From Podospora pseudoanserina (taxonomy: Eukaryota > Ascomycota > Sordariomycetes > Sordariales > Podosporaceae), in the NCBI RefSeq assembly GCF_035222485.1, contig NC_085922.1, forward strand, positions 3,301,001-3,365,000: DNA of 64,000 nt. Direction: 5' to 3'. Positions 21,993-34,302 of this stretch are shown here, piece after piece. Within the stretch, counting starts at the first letter, position 1. Each line of letters opens with the position of its first letter. The notes under the pieces were generated by a model. It did no database searches. It had not been told where the DNA came from and saw nothing but the letters and a program-made list of their open reading frames with translations. The translations under genes and the position numbers were made by a program.

Positions 21993-23107
21993 CTAGTCTT
22001 CTTTTGCAAAGGTGTTGGCTACGATGAAGGGGAAGGCGGCTGTGGCTTCCATGTAGACCTGTTGCAATGTTAGCTCTGCTGTCTGTCTGGTTGATGAAGA
22101 AAAGAAGAACTGACCTTGACTGCATCAGCACCGATCTTGATCTTTCCCCAGCTGACCGCCTCATCTGGTCTCGCACCGGCGTCACTGCCGTCAAACTCCT
22201 GAGCCGTGTTGACATACACGGCCGACTCGGCCCCGTTTCTCATCAAGCACGCATTGGCTATGTGGTGCTTCACAATCCCGCCTCCCAAAATAATCATGCC
22301 TGCCCTCTTGGCCCTCACAGCAATGGTGTTGATCTTTCTGATATCTTCGACGATATCCACCCTCAACTGCTTCGGCGACGCCTTGAACGTGTGGAAATAC
22401 AGCATATCCCCCAAACTCCCATCCGTCAGCGCCGGGCAGAAAACAGGGATGTTGTTCTTGTACGCCCAGTAATAGACGCTCCTCTCATCGTTGATCTCCT
22501 TGCCCAACCGGTGGATAATCTTGGAGGGCGTCCAGTTGATCTCGTCTTCGGTACCCTTGGAGGCCTCCTGCTCCTCGAGCATCCTGTCCAGGATGGGCAC
22601 GACCCAATCTTCAAACAGGCAGTAGTTCTTGTTGGGGACGACGAGGTTCCCGATGCGGTTGAGCCCTTGCTTGCGGAGGGAGGAGCCCTCGGCGGCGAAG
22701 GAGGAGAGGTAGGTGTCGCCGAGGCACTTGATAAAGTCCTCCTCGACGCCGCCGGCGGTGGTGACGATGGCGGAGATGTGGGAGTGCTGGGCTAGGTAGC
22801 GGAGGGTGCCGCGGAGGCCGGAGGAGATGAGGTTGGAGGTGTAGCCGAGGAAGATGGTGGTTTTGGCCGAGGGGTCGGAGGGGTCTGACCAGGTGCGCAT
22901 GTCGTTGATTATCCGGACGGCTTCGCACATGGAGGAGGCTTGGAAGCCCATGTGCTTCATGCCCTGGAGGAGGTCGTCGACGGTGATGGGCCGGCCTTTG
23001 AAGGCGTTGAAGTCGAGCTCTTCTACTTTTTGGGCGTCTGAGGGCATGTCGACTGATTGGACGAGGACGGCCTCGGTGGCTGCGGTTGGGGGCAGGTTGC
23101 TGTCCAT
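21993..23107 (-). CDS. DYS1: Deoxyhypusine synthase, 352 aa
   Basis: Transfers the butylamine group of spermidine to a lysine of eIF5A, the first step of hypusine formation, in the cytosol. Exon 1 is 23107-22115 and exon 2 is 22058-21993, separated by a 56-bp intron (GTCAGT donor, GCTAAC branch point, ACAG acceptor). Family hallmarks are [58 protein letters not shown] and EAVSWGKIK with the catalytic lysine at about residue 322. Length is close to that of characterised enzymes. It is convergent with HMG-CoA lyase, with 120 bp between stops. The upstream flank is shared with SNT1. Confidence 0.95.
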
Positions 23108-23431
23108 TTTTGTCTATCTGAGGTTTTTGATATCTGATGATGATGGCGGGGTTGAGATCCAGGTGAAAATCTCAAGATAGTTTTTGAGAAACAGGCGGAG
23201 GATGGAGATATGTACAGTACGTCAAACCGAGACTGATGATGCTTGAGTACACTTGGCAGAACAGGCCCAAATTCAAATGGTGGTTACTTCTTCTTATCTT
23301 GCCAACGCCTTTTTGGCTTGAATCTTCAGACGAAGCGGGAGTCTGAGTCTCAGAGAATGAGGGACCTTCTTGGCTGCAGTTACACATCCCGCCCCACTTT
23401 TAATTGTCGAATCTTGAATGCCACACAGCTG

Positions 23432-24078
23432 ATGCCGCTTGCTCCATGTTCTATCCCATCTACAAAGCCGAGCAACGACGAGATCTCAGAATTCATCATT
23501 GATATCAATAGTCGGCGACCGCTTTTCAATGACACTCATCTCAAGATGACTTCGGTGAGCGTGCCCTCCTAAACCCGGGCTGACGGATTCGGTGCACTAA
23601 CATTTAAATCTCTTCTGTGGTTTTACCCGATACCAATGGCATGCGTGAAACAAGCGCAGATGCCGGGACGGTGCATGGCGGGGCTTGTCCCGGAAGGGGC
23701 TAGTGTGCGGCGACGCACACCCCCCACAGGGGGCTCCCACAGGGCGGCACCAGGCCGAAAAGCACAGGGAATTGGTTGCTTGTTGGGTGCTTGTGGGTGC
23801 TTGTGGGTGCTTGTGGGTGTTTGTGGATGCTTGGCCTGCCACATTGTGGCCCGTGAGCCCAGTCCTCTCGCTCTCCCGTGTGGCCCGGTGGAGAGGGCAG
23901 CAATTCGAGATCAGATCCACCCGACCGTCGTCCAATCTTCATCATTCTCTCTCCATCGCCATCCTCTTCCCAACACCCAAGTTCCTCATCCAAAAAGCGC
24001 GTCGCCGACATTGACGAGGTCATCAGCCCCGCAGATTTCCCACAGAGTTCCTCTCGGAGCAACACGCTGGTGAAATAA
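23432..24078 (+). CDS. Possible small two-exon gene, function unknown
   Basis: Two coding-like patches lie between deoxyhypusine synthase and SNT1. The first (23432-23563) starts with an ATG, contains SEFIIDINSRRPLFND and ends at a GTGAGC donor. The second (23863-24078) follows a CCCAG acceptor in matching phase and contains KKRVADIDEVISPADFPQ before a TAA. Joined, they would give about 115 aa. Codon use favours C endings in both. The intervening 299 bp would be a long intron and contain the 10-bp G-rich repeat. No family is recognised, and the patches could instead be leader sequence of SNT1. Confidence 0.3.
23781..23830. repeat. 10-bp G-rich tandem repeat, about five copies
   Basis: Five nearly identical units of TTGTGGGTGC in register, one per DNA helical turn, in the shared upstream region of deoxyhypusine synthase and SNT1. 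The first and the last two units each differ at one or two bases. Confidence 0.9.
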
Positions 24079-24589
24079 AATAAAATAAAAAAGATAGGCA
24101 TAGAGAGACCCGCTTGCCAGGCGGACACCAGTGCCACACACAACCGACCGCATTGAGTTTCCGAGTTTCCAGGTTCTTGGGAAGCAGCCACTTTGACTTC
24201 AACATCTGCTTCCACTGCCGCTTGCGCCTCATCAGCATCATCATCTTCGACAAGCAACGGTCGGGCTCGAGTATAGAAGCGCCTCCTCCTATAGACACCG
24301 CCAGACGGCAGCGTTAGAAGCCAGCCGCCCAGTTGAGGCTCTTTCCCGCGAAGCTCAAGCTTTGGGCCTTCGACCACAACAGCGGACGCCCGTCGGCACT
24401 CAACCACCTCGCAGCATCACAACCTCTGCCCTGACATGCGCCTGTCCGATAAGGTGGAAAAGTAACAAGAGGGGCGTTCCCTCCGAGTTAAGATGTACGT
24501 TTATCGAATATTTTTTACCCTCTTGTCACTGTCTGCACCACCTGTCATCGCCATCACATCAACACTGTCGGAGGATTTCTACAATCAAG

Positions 24590-27500
24590 ATGGACCGGTA
24601 TTGTCACGGCGACGGCCGTTCTTTTGAGCCACCGCCGTCGTTACCCCTCCACAGTTACAACCGGCATTCTCTTCCTCCACCGCACTGGCACGACCATCAT
24701 CGCGAATTCAAGTTTGAAAGGACGCATTACTATGACAACCGGCCGCGTGATACACGTCCTACACAGGATCCAGCTCATCCAACTAACTTTTGCCGTGACA
24801 GGACGAGGTACACGGGTCAGTATCACCCTGACCGCCGTTCCCGTTCGCCCCGAGACAGATCTCCATATGGTGGCGAGCGTGACCGTGGTCCACCCCAACA
24901 GTACCCAGACAATGACCGCAGGCGTCCTATTGACGCGCGGGGAAATCCATCCGGTTTCCCAAACCGGGAAGGATTTCGTAACGAGCCTCCACGCGGGCCC
25001 AAGGCGCTGCTAGACGCTCCGAATGGCCCACGTGGCGGGTTTGCTGGAGACTATCGCGGCAGAGGCAGAGGTGGTGGTGGGCGCGGACGGCCCGCGTGGG
25101 GAAGAGACGATAGGCCAGATGTTGGACGCGACGACCCCCGCGATCGGCCTCACTTTCGAGATGAACGCAGCCGCGAGCGAGACTACCCGAGGGATCGAGA
25201 ATGGGCTCCGCGGGACCGAGAACACAGCTTCCGCGGCCGAAGAACACCCCCCCCAAGGGGTCGATCTCCCTTAAGACGTGACTTTGACGTGGGTTTGAAT
25301 GTGGACGCAGAGAGGGCCAGACGAGGGTCCAGAGATGGTCCGTTATCTGCTGGGTCATCAAACTCGGACCCGCCTTTTGGAGGACCCTTCCGAGGTTCAT
25401 ATCGTGGAAGGGGTGGGGGCAGAGGAGGAGGACGTGGGGGCGGTGATTGGGATCGTGGTGGAAGAGGCAGGGGATTCCACGGCGATGACCGTCCTGACCA
25501 TCGCTTCCCCCGCAGCCATTCCCAGGACGGTCGATATGGACGGGAACCAGATGTTCGAGATCACCGAGAGCCTAGGTACCAGGAGTTCACTAGGGACATT
25601 CGAGATGATCGCCCGATGGGAAGAGACAGGGAGCACGATCTTATTCGACCGAAACCGATCGACCGCGTATCCAACGACCCGCCTTCAGCAAAGGACGTTT
25701 CGCCTCCTCCCCTTGCGCCTTCAGCCCCCGCCTTTGGCACAGTCCCGAGCCGCCCACCCGCCACGACGGACATTCAGTCAATGACAGGGAAACCACCTCC
25801 AACCGGACCTAGAGCGTTAGCGGTGGAGGAGCGGCCACCCTCTGCAGGTCAAGGCGTGAGCAATGATAGAGCCCCTCCTACCGGCCCCTCGAAAATCCAC
25901 GGGGAAGCTAGTCCCACCATTCCATCTGGACCCCGGGCCCACCGAGATGCCAAGCAGCCCCAAAGGTCTAGCAAACAGTGGATCAATACTGGTGCGTTCA
26001 ATGCCAAGAAGACGCAGGAATCCCCCAAATCCGCAAGGTCCATGAGCGTGGTCTCGCAGCACCCAAGACCTTTTGGTGGCTTCCGCCCAGAATCCTCCCA
26101 TACGGACTTCCACAGCGAATACAACAAGCGGCCCCGTAGTCCGGATGCCAAGTCAGATTCACACACAGAGCGATATGGGGGTTTCCGTGGCACCGGTGTC
26201 AACGACATTGCCATTGCCTACCAGAGAGGATCTCACTCGGCCAGGGCGTCATTGGACCGTGACATGAGGCTGAGTCTGGATGATGGTGACTTGAAAGTGG
26301 GCGCAGCCGAGCCTGTCGTTGAGCGAGCTCAAACAGAACGGCAACCGGACCGTGTCCAGGAACCAACTCCCAGCCCGGTGACGTTGGAAGCTGTTGAGCC
26401 CTCCGAGGACAAAATAGAAGAGGCGAAACAGTCGACAGTCCCACCGCCAGAGTCACACCCTCTCGACTTTGACGTCCCTTCATCGGGAGTCAGGCTACAG
26501 GAGAAGCACCTGCCCGCGTCGGCGGAAGAGACTGAGGAATCGGACGAGGATGACGAAGATCTTAATGATTATTTTTCGCAACAGGTATCCAAGGCCGAGG
26601 CCGAGCTCAAGAAGCTGCACGAGATGGTGGACGGTTCGACCATTCAAATCGTTGCGCGGTATACAACTGTGGAAAATAATGCCATGGTCAGGGTGGTTGT
26701 CAGCCCAGTTACCGTCCAGAACAAGGTGAAGCCCATTCCTGATGGTTTCACGTTTCCCCCCACAAAACCGCAACAGGTTGATCCAGTTGAGCCCGAGGCA
26801 GCCTTGCCGCAGCCTCAAGTGCAAGATGAGGAGATGCCAGACGCCATGCCCGAGGCGCCGGCGAGCCCTACGATCGAAAAGGCGGACGAAGTGGCTGAGC
26901 AGCAGCTTCCTGAGCCACAACCCAAGGTGGAGGACATGGATGTTGAGGGCTCAGCCCTTCCGTCAGTGCCAGCTGTGCAGGACGCTAACCTACATGACGA
27001 GGACGTCAATATGGAGGATGTTTCTGAAGTGCACGAGACGGTGGAGCCTCCGCATCCTCCAGCGTCTGTGAATGGGGAGCCCGGCAGAAATGGCATTCGT
27101 GCCCCGTTCATGCAAGCTGCCCACACCCCCTCGCACATAGATGACGACAGCGAGGACAGGACAGAGGACGACGGGAGCATCTACGATACTGTCGAGCATG
27201 CTCGCGAGTTTTCCGCCACACCGCCAACCGAAGACCTGCCCATCTACAACGTCAAACCCTGGGAGCAGAGCAGACGAGCATTCCGAACTGAGGAGAGCTC
27301 CCCCAACTTTGGAAACTTTGTGCTTGCCAGCATCCAACGAGAGACTGCCACCGCCGAGACGGCGCAAGGCGTGTCCCGGCGGCAATATGCTCAAGATTAC
27401 GAGTCTTACTTGAAGTTTACCCAGTCGGATGACCCGGTTGCCATCAAGAGCAGAGCACACTTTACGAATGAAGTTTCGGTCAAGGAGACCAAGGGGCCAC

Positions 27501-29332
27501 AATCGGAAAACAAACCAGAAGGCAGAGGGACGCGAGCGCGTTTTGCTACGGAATATGATCTGAAGAAAGCCCTGGAGCAGTCGCAGCGGGAGTTTGCTGA
27601 GAGGCAGGAGCGGGAAGACCGAAGCCAGAAAGAAAAGTACCGCACGGACAAGGAGGCGGTGATCCCTGACATGCTGTGGACCACGGCAGAAAAGGAGCAG
27701 GCCTCATTTTATGATACTGCCGGCAAGCTTCCCTTGGAGAAACTGGTGGCCACTTGGGACGTCGTTCCCTGGCATGTCAACTTCACCGAGGAGGAGGCTG
27801 AAAAGTTTGAGAAGGCCTACCTGGAGTTCCCCAAGCAGTGGGGCAAGATTGCAAAGGAGCTGCCCAACCGCGACACCGGCACTTGTATCCAGTATTACTA
27901 TGCCATGAAACGGGAGCTGGGGCTCAAGGAGAAGCTCAAGAAACAGCCAAAGAAGCGCAAGAAGGGTGGACGTGCTAAGCAGCGGTCCAGTGCTTTGGTA
28001 TCGGAGTTGGGCAATGGTGAACACGAAACCGAAGACGCCACTCAGGAAACTGGCGAGAACGGTGAGCGTCGCCGCCCTCCCCGTCGTGCTGCCGCTCCCA
28101 ACTTTGGCGGCAACGAGGCCACACCGAATGCCGACTCGGACGGCGCAACCCCGGCTGCCACCCCGGCCCGGAGGAGAGGCGGTACTGCAATTGAGGGTGC
28201 CAAGAACGACAGCGGGGCCGAGAAGGCAGAGGGCAAGAGAGCCCGGGGCAGAAAGCAGATCAAAGACAAGGCTGGTCAAGATGCCAAGGGCATAAAACCT
28301 GCACCGTCAACACAAACCCCGGTGCCGCTTCCGCTACCTGTGCCGAGCAACAAGGGCGGTCGATCACGGGCCAACTCCAAGGCTCAGGGCCCCGAGTGGG
28401 CTTCCCCCCAGACCCCTGTCGACATTGCTGCCCGGCCCCCGGGACACTTTGAGGCGCCTTCCGGGGGCATGCAACCGCCCCTGGCCCCCGTTCAGCAGCC
28501 GCCGCTGTCAAGCCCCGAGAGGGCAATGGGCCCGATGCAGTCGACCATGTCCGAGGTCATGGCAGCGCCGTCCCTCCGGCCAGAGCCGCCGCTGTCCCAG
28601 ACGTCAGTCCCCACATTCGACATCCCTCAGCCAGCCGGGCCCGATCGCACTCGTACCCCACAGCAGGCGTCGAGCTACTGGAGCGTTTCAGAGTCGAACG
28701 ACTTCCCCGGTCTGCTGCGGGCTTTTGGCACCGACTGGAACGCCATTGCTGCCCATATGCAAACCAAGACAGCCACCATGGTACGCCCAACCCCAACAAC
28801 CTTTTCTCTTTCCCATCCCACCCCGTTCCCGTCCCCATACCCGTCCCCGTCCCTGGACATGACGACTAACTACTCGGACTTGCAGGTCAAAAACTTTTAT
28901 ATGCGTCAGACCAAGGAGGGTGGCAGGAGGGAGACCAATGTGGACTGGGAGCACATTGCTACCGAAGCCGACGCCAAGCTTCGTCGCGGGGAGAAGCGTC
29001 CTGCTCCGCCGACACCGACCCAAGGACCCCGGAAGAGATATGATGTGCCGACGGGACACCGGCCCCTGGCTGCTGCCGAACCCGAGGAGCACACGCCTAC
29101 CAAGATTGAGCCGATGCCGGCGAACAACCACTTTACGCGCTTTCAAGTACCGATCGCACAGGCCGCTCCCGTGTCACATCCGATGGCTCAAACTACCCAG
29201 CCTGTCATGTCAGCACCGCTCACTTCATCGGCCGCCGTGCAACAGCAAGCCCCACCCACCGGACCAGTTGTCACACAGGCCATGTCACCGCATCTTCACC
29301 CTCTCCGACCACCGGCCCCGCCTTTTCCCTTT

Positions 29333-29369
<37 letters not shown>

Positions 29370-31732
29370 GGGAACCCGAGCCGACGCCGCCGCCAGTGTT
29401 GTCTCAGCATCCGCACCCGCACCCGCACCCGCAGCAGCCCCAACCACAGCAACAGCAGCCGTCTCAGATGCCCCGGCAAACTCCGCAGCCCGTGCCGATT
29501 TCCCAGAAGGCTCCTGTGTCTGCTGCCCCGATTGTGCCCGTGTCAGACGCTGTGCCTCCACCGGCAGGCTGGCCATCGTCCAGCACCTTCTCACTGCTGG
29601 GGCAGCCCAAGGACAGTCGCGACGGCCGCCATGCTGCTGAGAGAGAACGTCAACCCATGGGTCTTGGTCAGCGTGAGCCACCACGGCAAGCAGAGCGGGC
29701 GCCACCGTTGCGCATGAAGCAGGATCCTGATCAACCTCCTCACACCCCAGAGGCTTACCCGGCATACCAGCCGCCACGCACTGCTCCACCTCGGAGCGAA
29801 CCAATCCCGCTGGCAAGGCAGCCAGAACCACCACATCGTGTCACACCAGCTGCCCCCATGTATGGACCCAGCATTCAGGGCCAGCCCATGCGAGGACTTC
29901 TCAACGACCCAGTGCCTACCCAGCAAGCACCTTCTGTGGGGCCGGGCATGGAGAGGCCGCTGTCAACAGCCCAGAGACCGGCGGCGGTGTCGATGCAGGA
30001 GCACTTTGCGCCCATTCCAGCTTCTGCTCCTCCGGTTCCTCCACCACAGCCTGCGCCAGCCGCCCCGCGACCACCAGAGCCACGCAAGACCAGCAACCTC
30101 AACTTCCTGCTCAACGATGACCCTCCACCCGCCCCAAAGCGTATCGCCGACGTGTCGTCCATGGGCGTGAAGCCGAGCTCAACGCCACCACCTCAGCCGA
30201 TGGCTGCTCGCCAGCCGCCTCCCCCAACATCAGCTCCGGCGCCGCCAAGAAGAGAGGAGGCTGGTTACCCATATGCTCGCAACCCACCGCCCTCGCACCA
30301 AGGTCCTCCTCCCTCGGCTATCCCCCCGCTGAAGCCGAGCTACCCTGCACAGTCGCCGCGGTCTGGACATTCACGGGCGCCGAGTGCCAACATTGTTCCC
30401 TCCATGGACCCTGCTCTGGAGCCATCACGAGCGGAATATTATCCGCGCCACTATGCTCAGCATCAGCCAAGTGCAACTAATTCTCCTCAGCCACACACGG
30501 CTCATCACTATGGTCAGACTCCTGCTCAGCATCCCCAGCTTTCACAGCAGATGCCTCAACATCAGCATGCTCAGCAACAGCCACCGCAGCCGCCACAGCC
30601 GCAACAGCACCCGCAGCAGGCTCAGATGGCGTATCCACCACAGGGCTATCAGGGATATCCCGTCAGCCAAGCGCACGCTCCCTCTCCTACATCTCAATAT
30701 GCTCCTCATCCTGGCATGGCGGTAAGGAGAGAACCACAGCCCCAAACCGGACGCGAATCTTGGTCGCAGCCCCCGCAAGTATCAACTAGCCAACAGCAAC
30801 AGATGATTCAGCAGGAGCAGCAGGAGCGGGAGCGACAGCGCCAGCAGATGCTCCAACAGCAGCAGCATGCCCATGGCCATCAGATTCCTCAGCAGCCTCC
30901 CCAGCAACACCAGCCACCCAGCAACTGGCCGCCATCTCAACAAGGGACCCCGCAAAAGCCGAGCCAGCCTGTTCCCACGCACACGGCTTGGGGAGTTCAG
31001 CATGGTGTACAGGCCAAGCCACCTGTCACTAGCTCGGTACCGTCGCAGCAGCAGCATGCTTGGGCACCAACAGGCTCTCATCAGCAACAACCCCAGCCGT
31101 TCAACCTGAGGGAGAGTCGTGGTCCTCCTGTATATCCCCACGAAACGCAGAGCCCAACGGCCGGCATTGTCCACCATCAACACCAGGGCTCAATTGGAAG
31201 CGGTAGGTACGCCCAACCCCAACAAGATGCAAGACGAGAGCCTGGTCCACCAACCCAGCCATTCCCTCGGTACGCCACTCCCGGCCCCGGCCAGACTAGA
31301 GATCCCGGCGCTAGGAGTTACACCCCTGTGAACTCGTTTGATCCTCGTGGCCCCCCGCCGCCGCAGGCATATGGTCAGCCGGATATGAGGGACACTCACA
31401 TGCGAGAGGCACAATTTGGCAGAGATCCCAGGGAGATGGGCAGGGACCCAAGGGAGATGGCCAGAGACCCTAGGGAGATGGGAAGAGATCCTAGGGAACT
31501 GGGACGTGATCCGAGAGAGATGGGCAGGGATCCTAGGGACATTGCGAGGGAGCAAGCGCAGGCCCAGGCTCAAGCTCAGCATCATGCTCAGGTGCAGGCT
31601 CAGGGACCGCCCCGCGGCCCGGTTCAAGGTCAGGGGACGACACAGGCGCAGGCCCAGCTTCAGGCGCAGCAGAGGATACTGAGACCGCAGGAGGGGTATG
31701 ATCGGCCTCCTCCTCGAAGGGAGGGTTATTGA
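24590..31732 (+). CDS. snt1: SNT1-like SANT-domain corepressor (Set3 complex), about 2345 aa
   Basis: Likely orthologue of Snt1, the NCoR/SMRT-like scaffold of the Set3 histone-deacetylase complex in the nucleus. A very long exon is broken by one 105-bp intron (28781-28885, GTACGC donor, GACTAAC branch point, GCAG acceptor). The first 380 residues are Arg/Gly/Asp/Pro-rich. SANT1 is at about 1060-1110 (WHVNFTEEEAEKFEKAYLE, IQYYYAMKRELGLKEKLKK) and SANT2 at about 1363-1410 (YWSVSE, FGTDWNAIAAHM, VKNFYMR across the intron). The rest is Pro/Gln-rich and disordered, with an 11-Gln run and a six-copy GRDPREM repeat near the C-terminus. The ATG at 24590 is chosen for its context; the frame is open further upstream and an ATG at 24493 opens an overlapping frame, so the exact start is uncertain. 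The SANT pair makes the family call firm. Confidence 0.85.
29333..29365 (+). repeat. CAG run encoding 11 glutamines in SNT1
   Basis: Eleven consecutive CAG codons, followed by further His/Pro/Gln-rich low complexity. A likely site of length variation between strains. Confidence 0.9.
31418..31543 (+). repeat. 21-bp coding repeat (GRDPREM x 6) in SNT1
   Basis: Six in-frame copies of a heptapeptide, consensus GRDPREM (variants begin with Ala or end in Leu/Ile). They differ mainly at synonymous positions, so the array is maintained as protein. An Ala-Gln dipeptide tract follows. The charge pattern suggests a single extended or helical charged segment. Confidence 0.9.
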
Positions 31733-32428
31733 GGGGCGTGATCAGAATGACTTGTCCTTGCGCCTCGAAGCGTTCCTTTACGGTTTGATGGTTACATTAC
31801 AGGGAGGGAGGCGAGTCTCGAAGGCGCTGCGGCCCTTCTCCAAGCATTAGTTGGGTTTTATTCGGGTGAAAAGATGAGCGATGATTTGGGATCAGAGATA
31901 AAAGAAAACAAGCGCATTGTTGACTGGGAACCGAGAAAAGGGACAGTCCGATGGAAGAAGGACTGGGGGGTAAAAGCCAGGAATAGTCAGCGGGTTGGGT
32001 TTATATGGTTTTTATCGTATGGCTTTTTGTTACATTTATAAGGCAGGCTTATGGAATTTGGGGGGAGGGGGGGGTGGAGGGCATGATTCAATGGAGCGGT
32101 TTCTGCGTTTTCAATTGGTGGGGATGGGGAGGGAGGTTTCGGGGGGGTTCATTATAGGGGGTTTAGGATGAAATGGTGTTTTTTGTTAGATGTAGTCTAT
32201 AAGGAATGTTCATGGTATGGCTTTGTAATTTTTGAGGTTTCTGTGACATTGCCATCTTTTGTTGTGTTTTTCCCTCCGAGTTGGGGTAATGTTCATGTTC
32301 AATTTTGTTTCATGGTTTGGTTGCGCTTGCACTTTGTTGGTGTCTTGCTATGGTTTGTCCAGAGTTATAGGCCAGGGAAGCCATTACCGCACTATGTCCC
32401 AGTCCTCTTATCCCTGAAGTGTTCTCCA
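31733..32428. other. Convergent 3' region, no gene seen
   Basis: A 696-bp spacer between the convergent stops of SNT1 and the beta-lactamase-family gene. It contains G runs (about 32060-32080) and T-rich stretches that may serve as 3' processing signals. No coding sequence was seen. Confidence 0.6.
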
Positions 32429-33774
32429 TTACAGCTTGGAGTAAATCACCTCTTCAAACTCCTTGATCAACGGCCTAACTTGCAAATCCCCCGGCTGGAC
32501 AATCTGCGTGGCGAAAACACCGCACACGCCCGCCTCCCGGTCGATGAGCTGTATCCCCATCATGTCAGCATATTTCTTTCCCCCTTTCCCTCAAAGTTTG
32601 GCCCTACTCACCCAAGCAAGATTAAAAGCCCCACCCCACTGAACAAACCCCCTTTTCCTCCCTCCATTACCCGTCGTCCCAGGCTCAGCAGTAACCAACC
32701 CAGCAGGACTCCAATCGTACTCTGCTCCCCCCTCCACAGGGTTGACCCACCCCACCATCCAATCCCTCCCCTCCCCCTTTAGACTCTCATTCAAGACCTT
32801 TTTGCTCTCGGGTGTCAAACACCCCCCAAACAAGACCGCCTGCCACTCCGGCCTCAGCAACCTGCTCTTATTTGGCTCCAGAAAGTCAGCGAGGATGGTG
32901 ACATAGGCCTTCATGCTCCCAAACCCCCCCTCCCCCCCCATAGCCTCATTCTCTGCCGGACTATCCGCCAGCTTGTGATGGGAAAGTTTCCCCTTCCCCC
33001 GGGTCGTCATACCCGCTCGGCGTCCGTCGAGGGCGTCGTACCGAGCAGGATAAAAGGTGATCTCCCCCCTTTTGATCCCCAACACTGACAGGATATTATC
33101 CTGCAAGTAATCCTCTAGCTTGACACCAGCGAGCCTTTCCACCAACAAGCCCGCCCAGTCCAGTCCCGAGCCGTAGACCCATCCCTTTCCGGGTTGGAAC
33201 GACAACGGGTAAGAGCACCGCTCGGGTACTGTACTTCCCCCGACCGGGGTCAAGGGGACGGGGACGGTCTTGTTGGTGATGGTGGTGAGGTAGGTCACCA
33301 CGTCGGGGTTGTTCCAGGTGTAGGAGCAGCCTGACGAGTGGGTCAGGAGGTGTTTTAACAGTATCGGTTCTGTTCGTGGAGACAGAATTGGTTGTCCGTC
33401 GGGGGTGAACCCGCTCAAAACAGGTTGGGCGGCCAGTTCCGGGAGGTGGGGGGAGATGTCAGTCGCGAGGGCTACTTTCCCTGATTGGACCTGCTGCAGG
33501 ACCGCGATGGAGGTGAGGAGTTTGGTTGTGGAGGCCATGGCGAGGATGCTGTCTGGTTGGAGGGGGGTGTTTGCTGGACTGGAAGAAGGGGAGAGGGACA
33601 AGGGGCCGAGGGAGTGGGTGTAGTTGAGTTTGCCTGGGGGGGTGTCAGTATGAGACGGTGTGAAAAGGGAAGGGGGGGGGAAATACCATCTTTTGACCTG
33701 ACGAGCATCACCGCACCGGGGAGGACGTCATTCTCAATGGCCTTTTGAACGGTGGACTCAAATTCGGGTGTCAT
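32429..33774 (-). CDS. Beta-lactamase-family serine hydrolase, 409 aa
   Basis: Class C beta-lactamase/penicillin-binding-protein fold. Fungal members are mostly esterases or transesterases, often in secondary metabolism, and do not act on antibiotics. Exons are 33774-33687, 33633-32612 and 32548-32429, with introns of 53 and 63 bp. The catalytic S-x-x-K is STTK at residues 64-67; the Tyr motif position is probably VYGSG; the third motif is QWGGAFNLAW near the C-terminus, continuing across intron 2 into LIDREAGVCGVFATQI. No signal peptide is visible, so it is probably cytosolic. No secondary-metabolism gene is adjacent, so its substrate is unknown. Confidence 0.9.
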
Positions 33775-34302
33775 CTTTGTTGATGTTGGTGTTGGTGTTG
33801 ATGTTGATGATGTTGACCGTGACTGATAAATGACACGGCTTATAACCCCAAGAGATGCGGGGACCGCCTCGGTAGATCAATCCCGACCCCCCTCACCACC
33901 CGGAAATAAATGTAACCACGACCGCACCATCACGACTAGTATGCTTCTCAAAATAATCTGACAGCATGTTACACAGAACCCTTCACCGGTAAAATGACTT
34001 ACACACAGTAGAGTAGCACATCTGTTCTAGCAATAAATGCAACTGGCTGGTATCGCGCTACACGGAAACAAATGCCCCCCTTTCACTTCAAAACTCTGTC
34101 AAGTGCTAGCAACTCCACAATTTCTAACCAAACTTGAAGCAAGACAACAACAAAAACCCCAGCTCACTAAAACATGGCAATAACAAAACAAACAAAAACA
34201 GGGTATATTCCCCACCAATCCATTCCCTTTCCAGCCAGCCATCCTCTCAGACATACCGTGACGAAACCATCAAAATCATGCCCTCAAAAAGAGAAACTTT
34301 CT
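33775..34302. other. Intergenic spacer, no gene seen
   Basis: A 528-bp spacer between the start of the beta-lactamase-family gene and the stop of bud6, both on the minus strand. A GTTGAT repeat lies just upstream of the hydrolase start, and the part next to bud6 is A-rich (AACAAAAC words). Nothing coding was seen. Confidence 0.6.
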
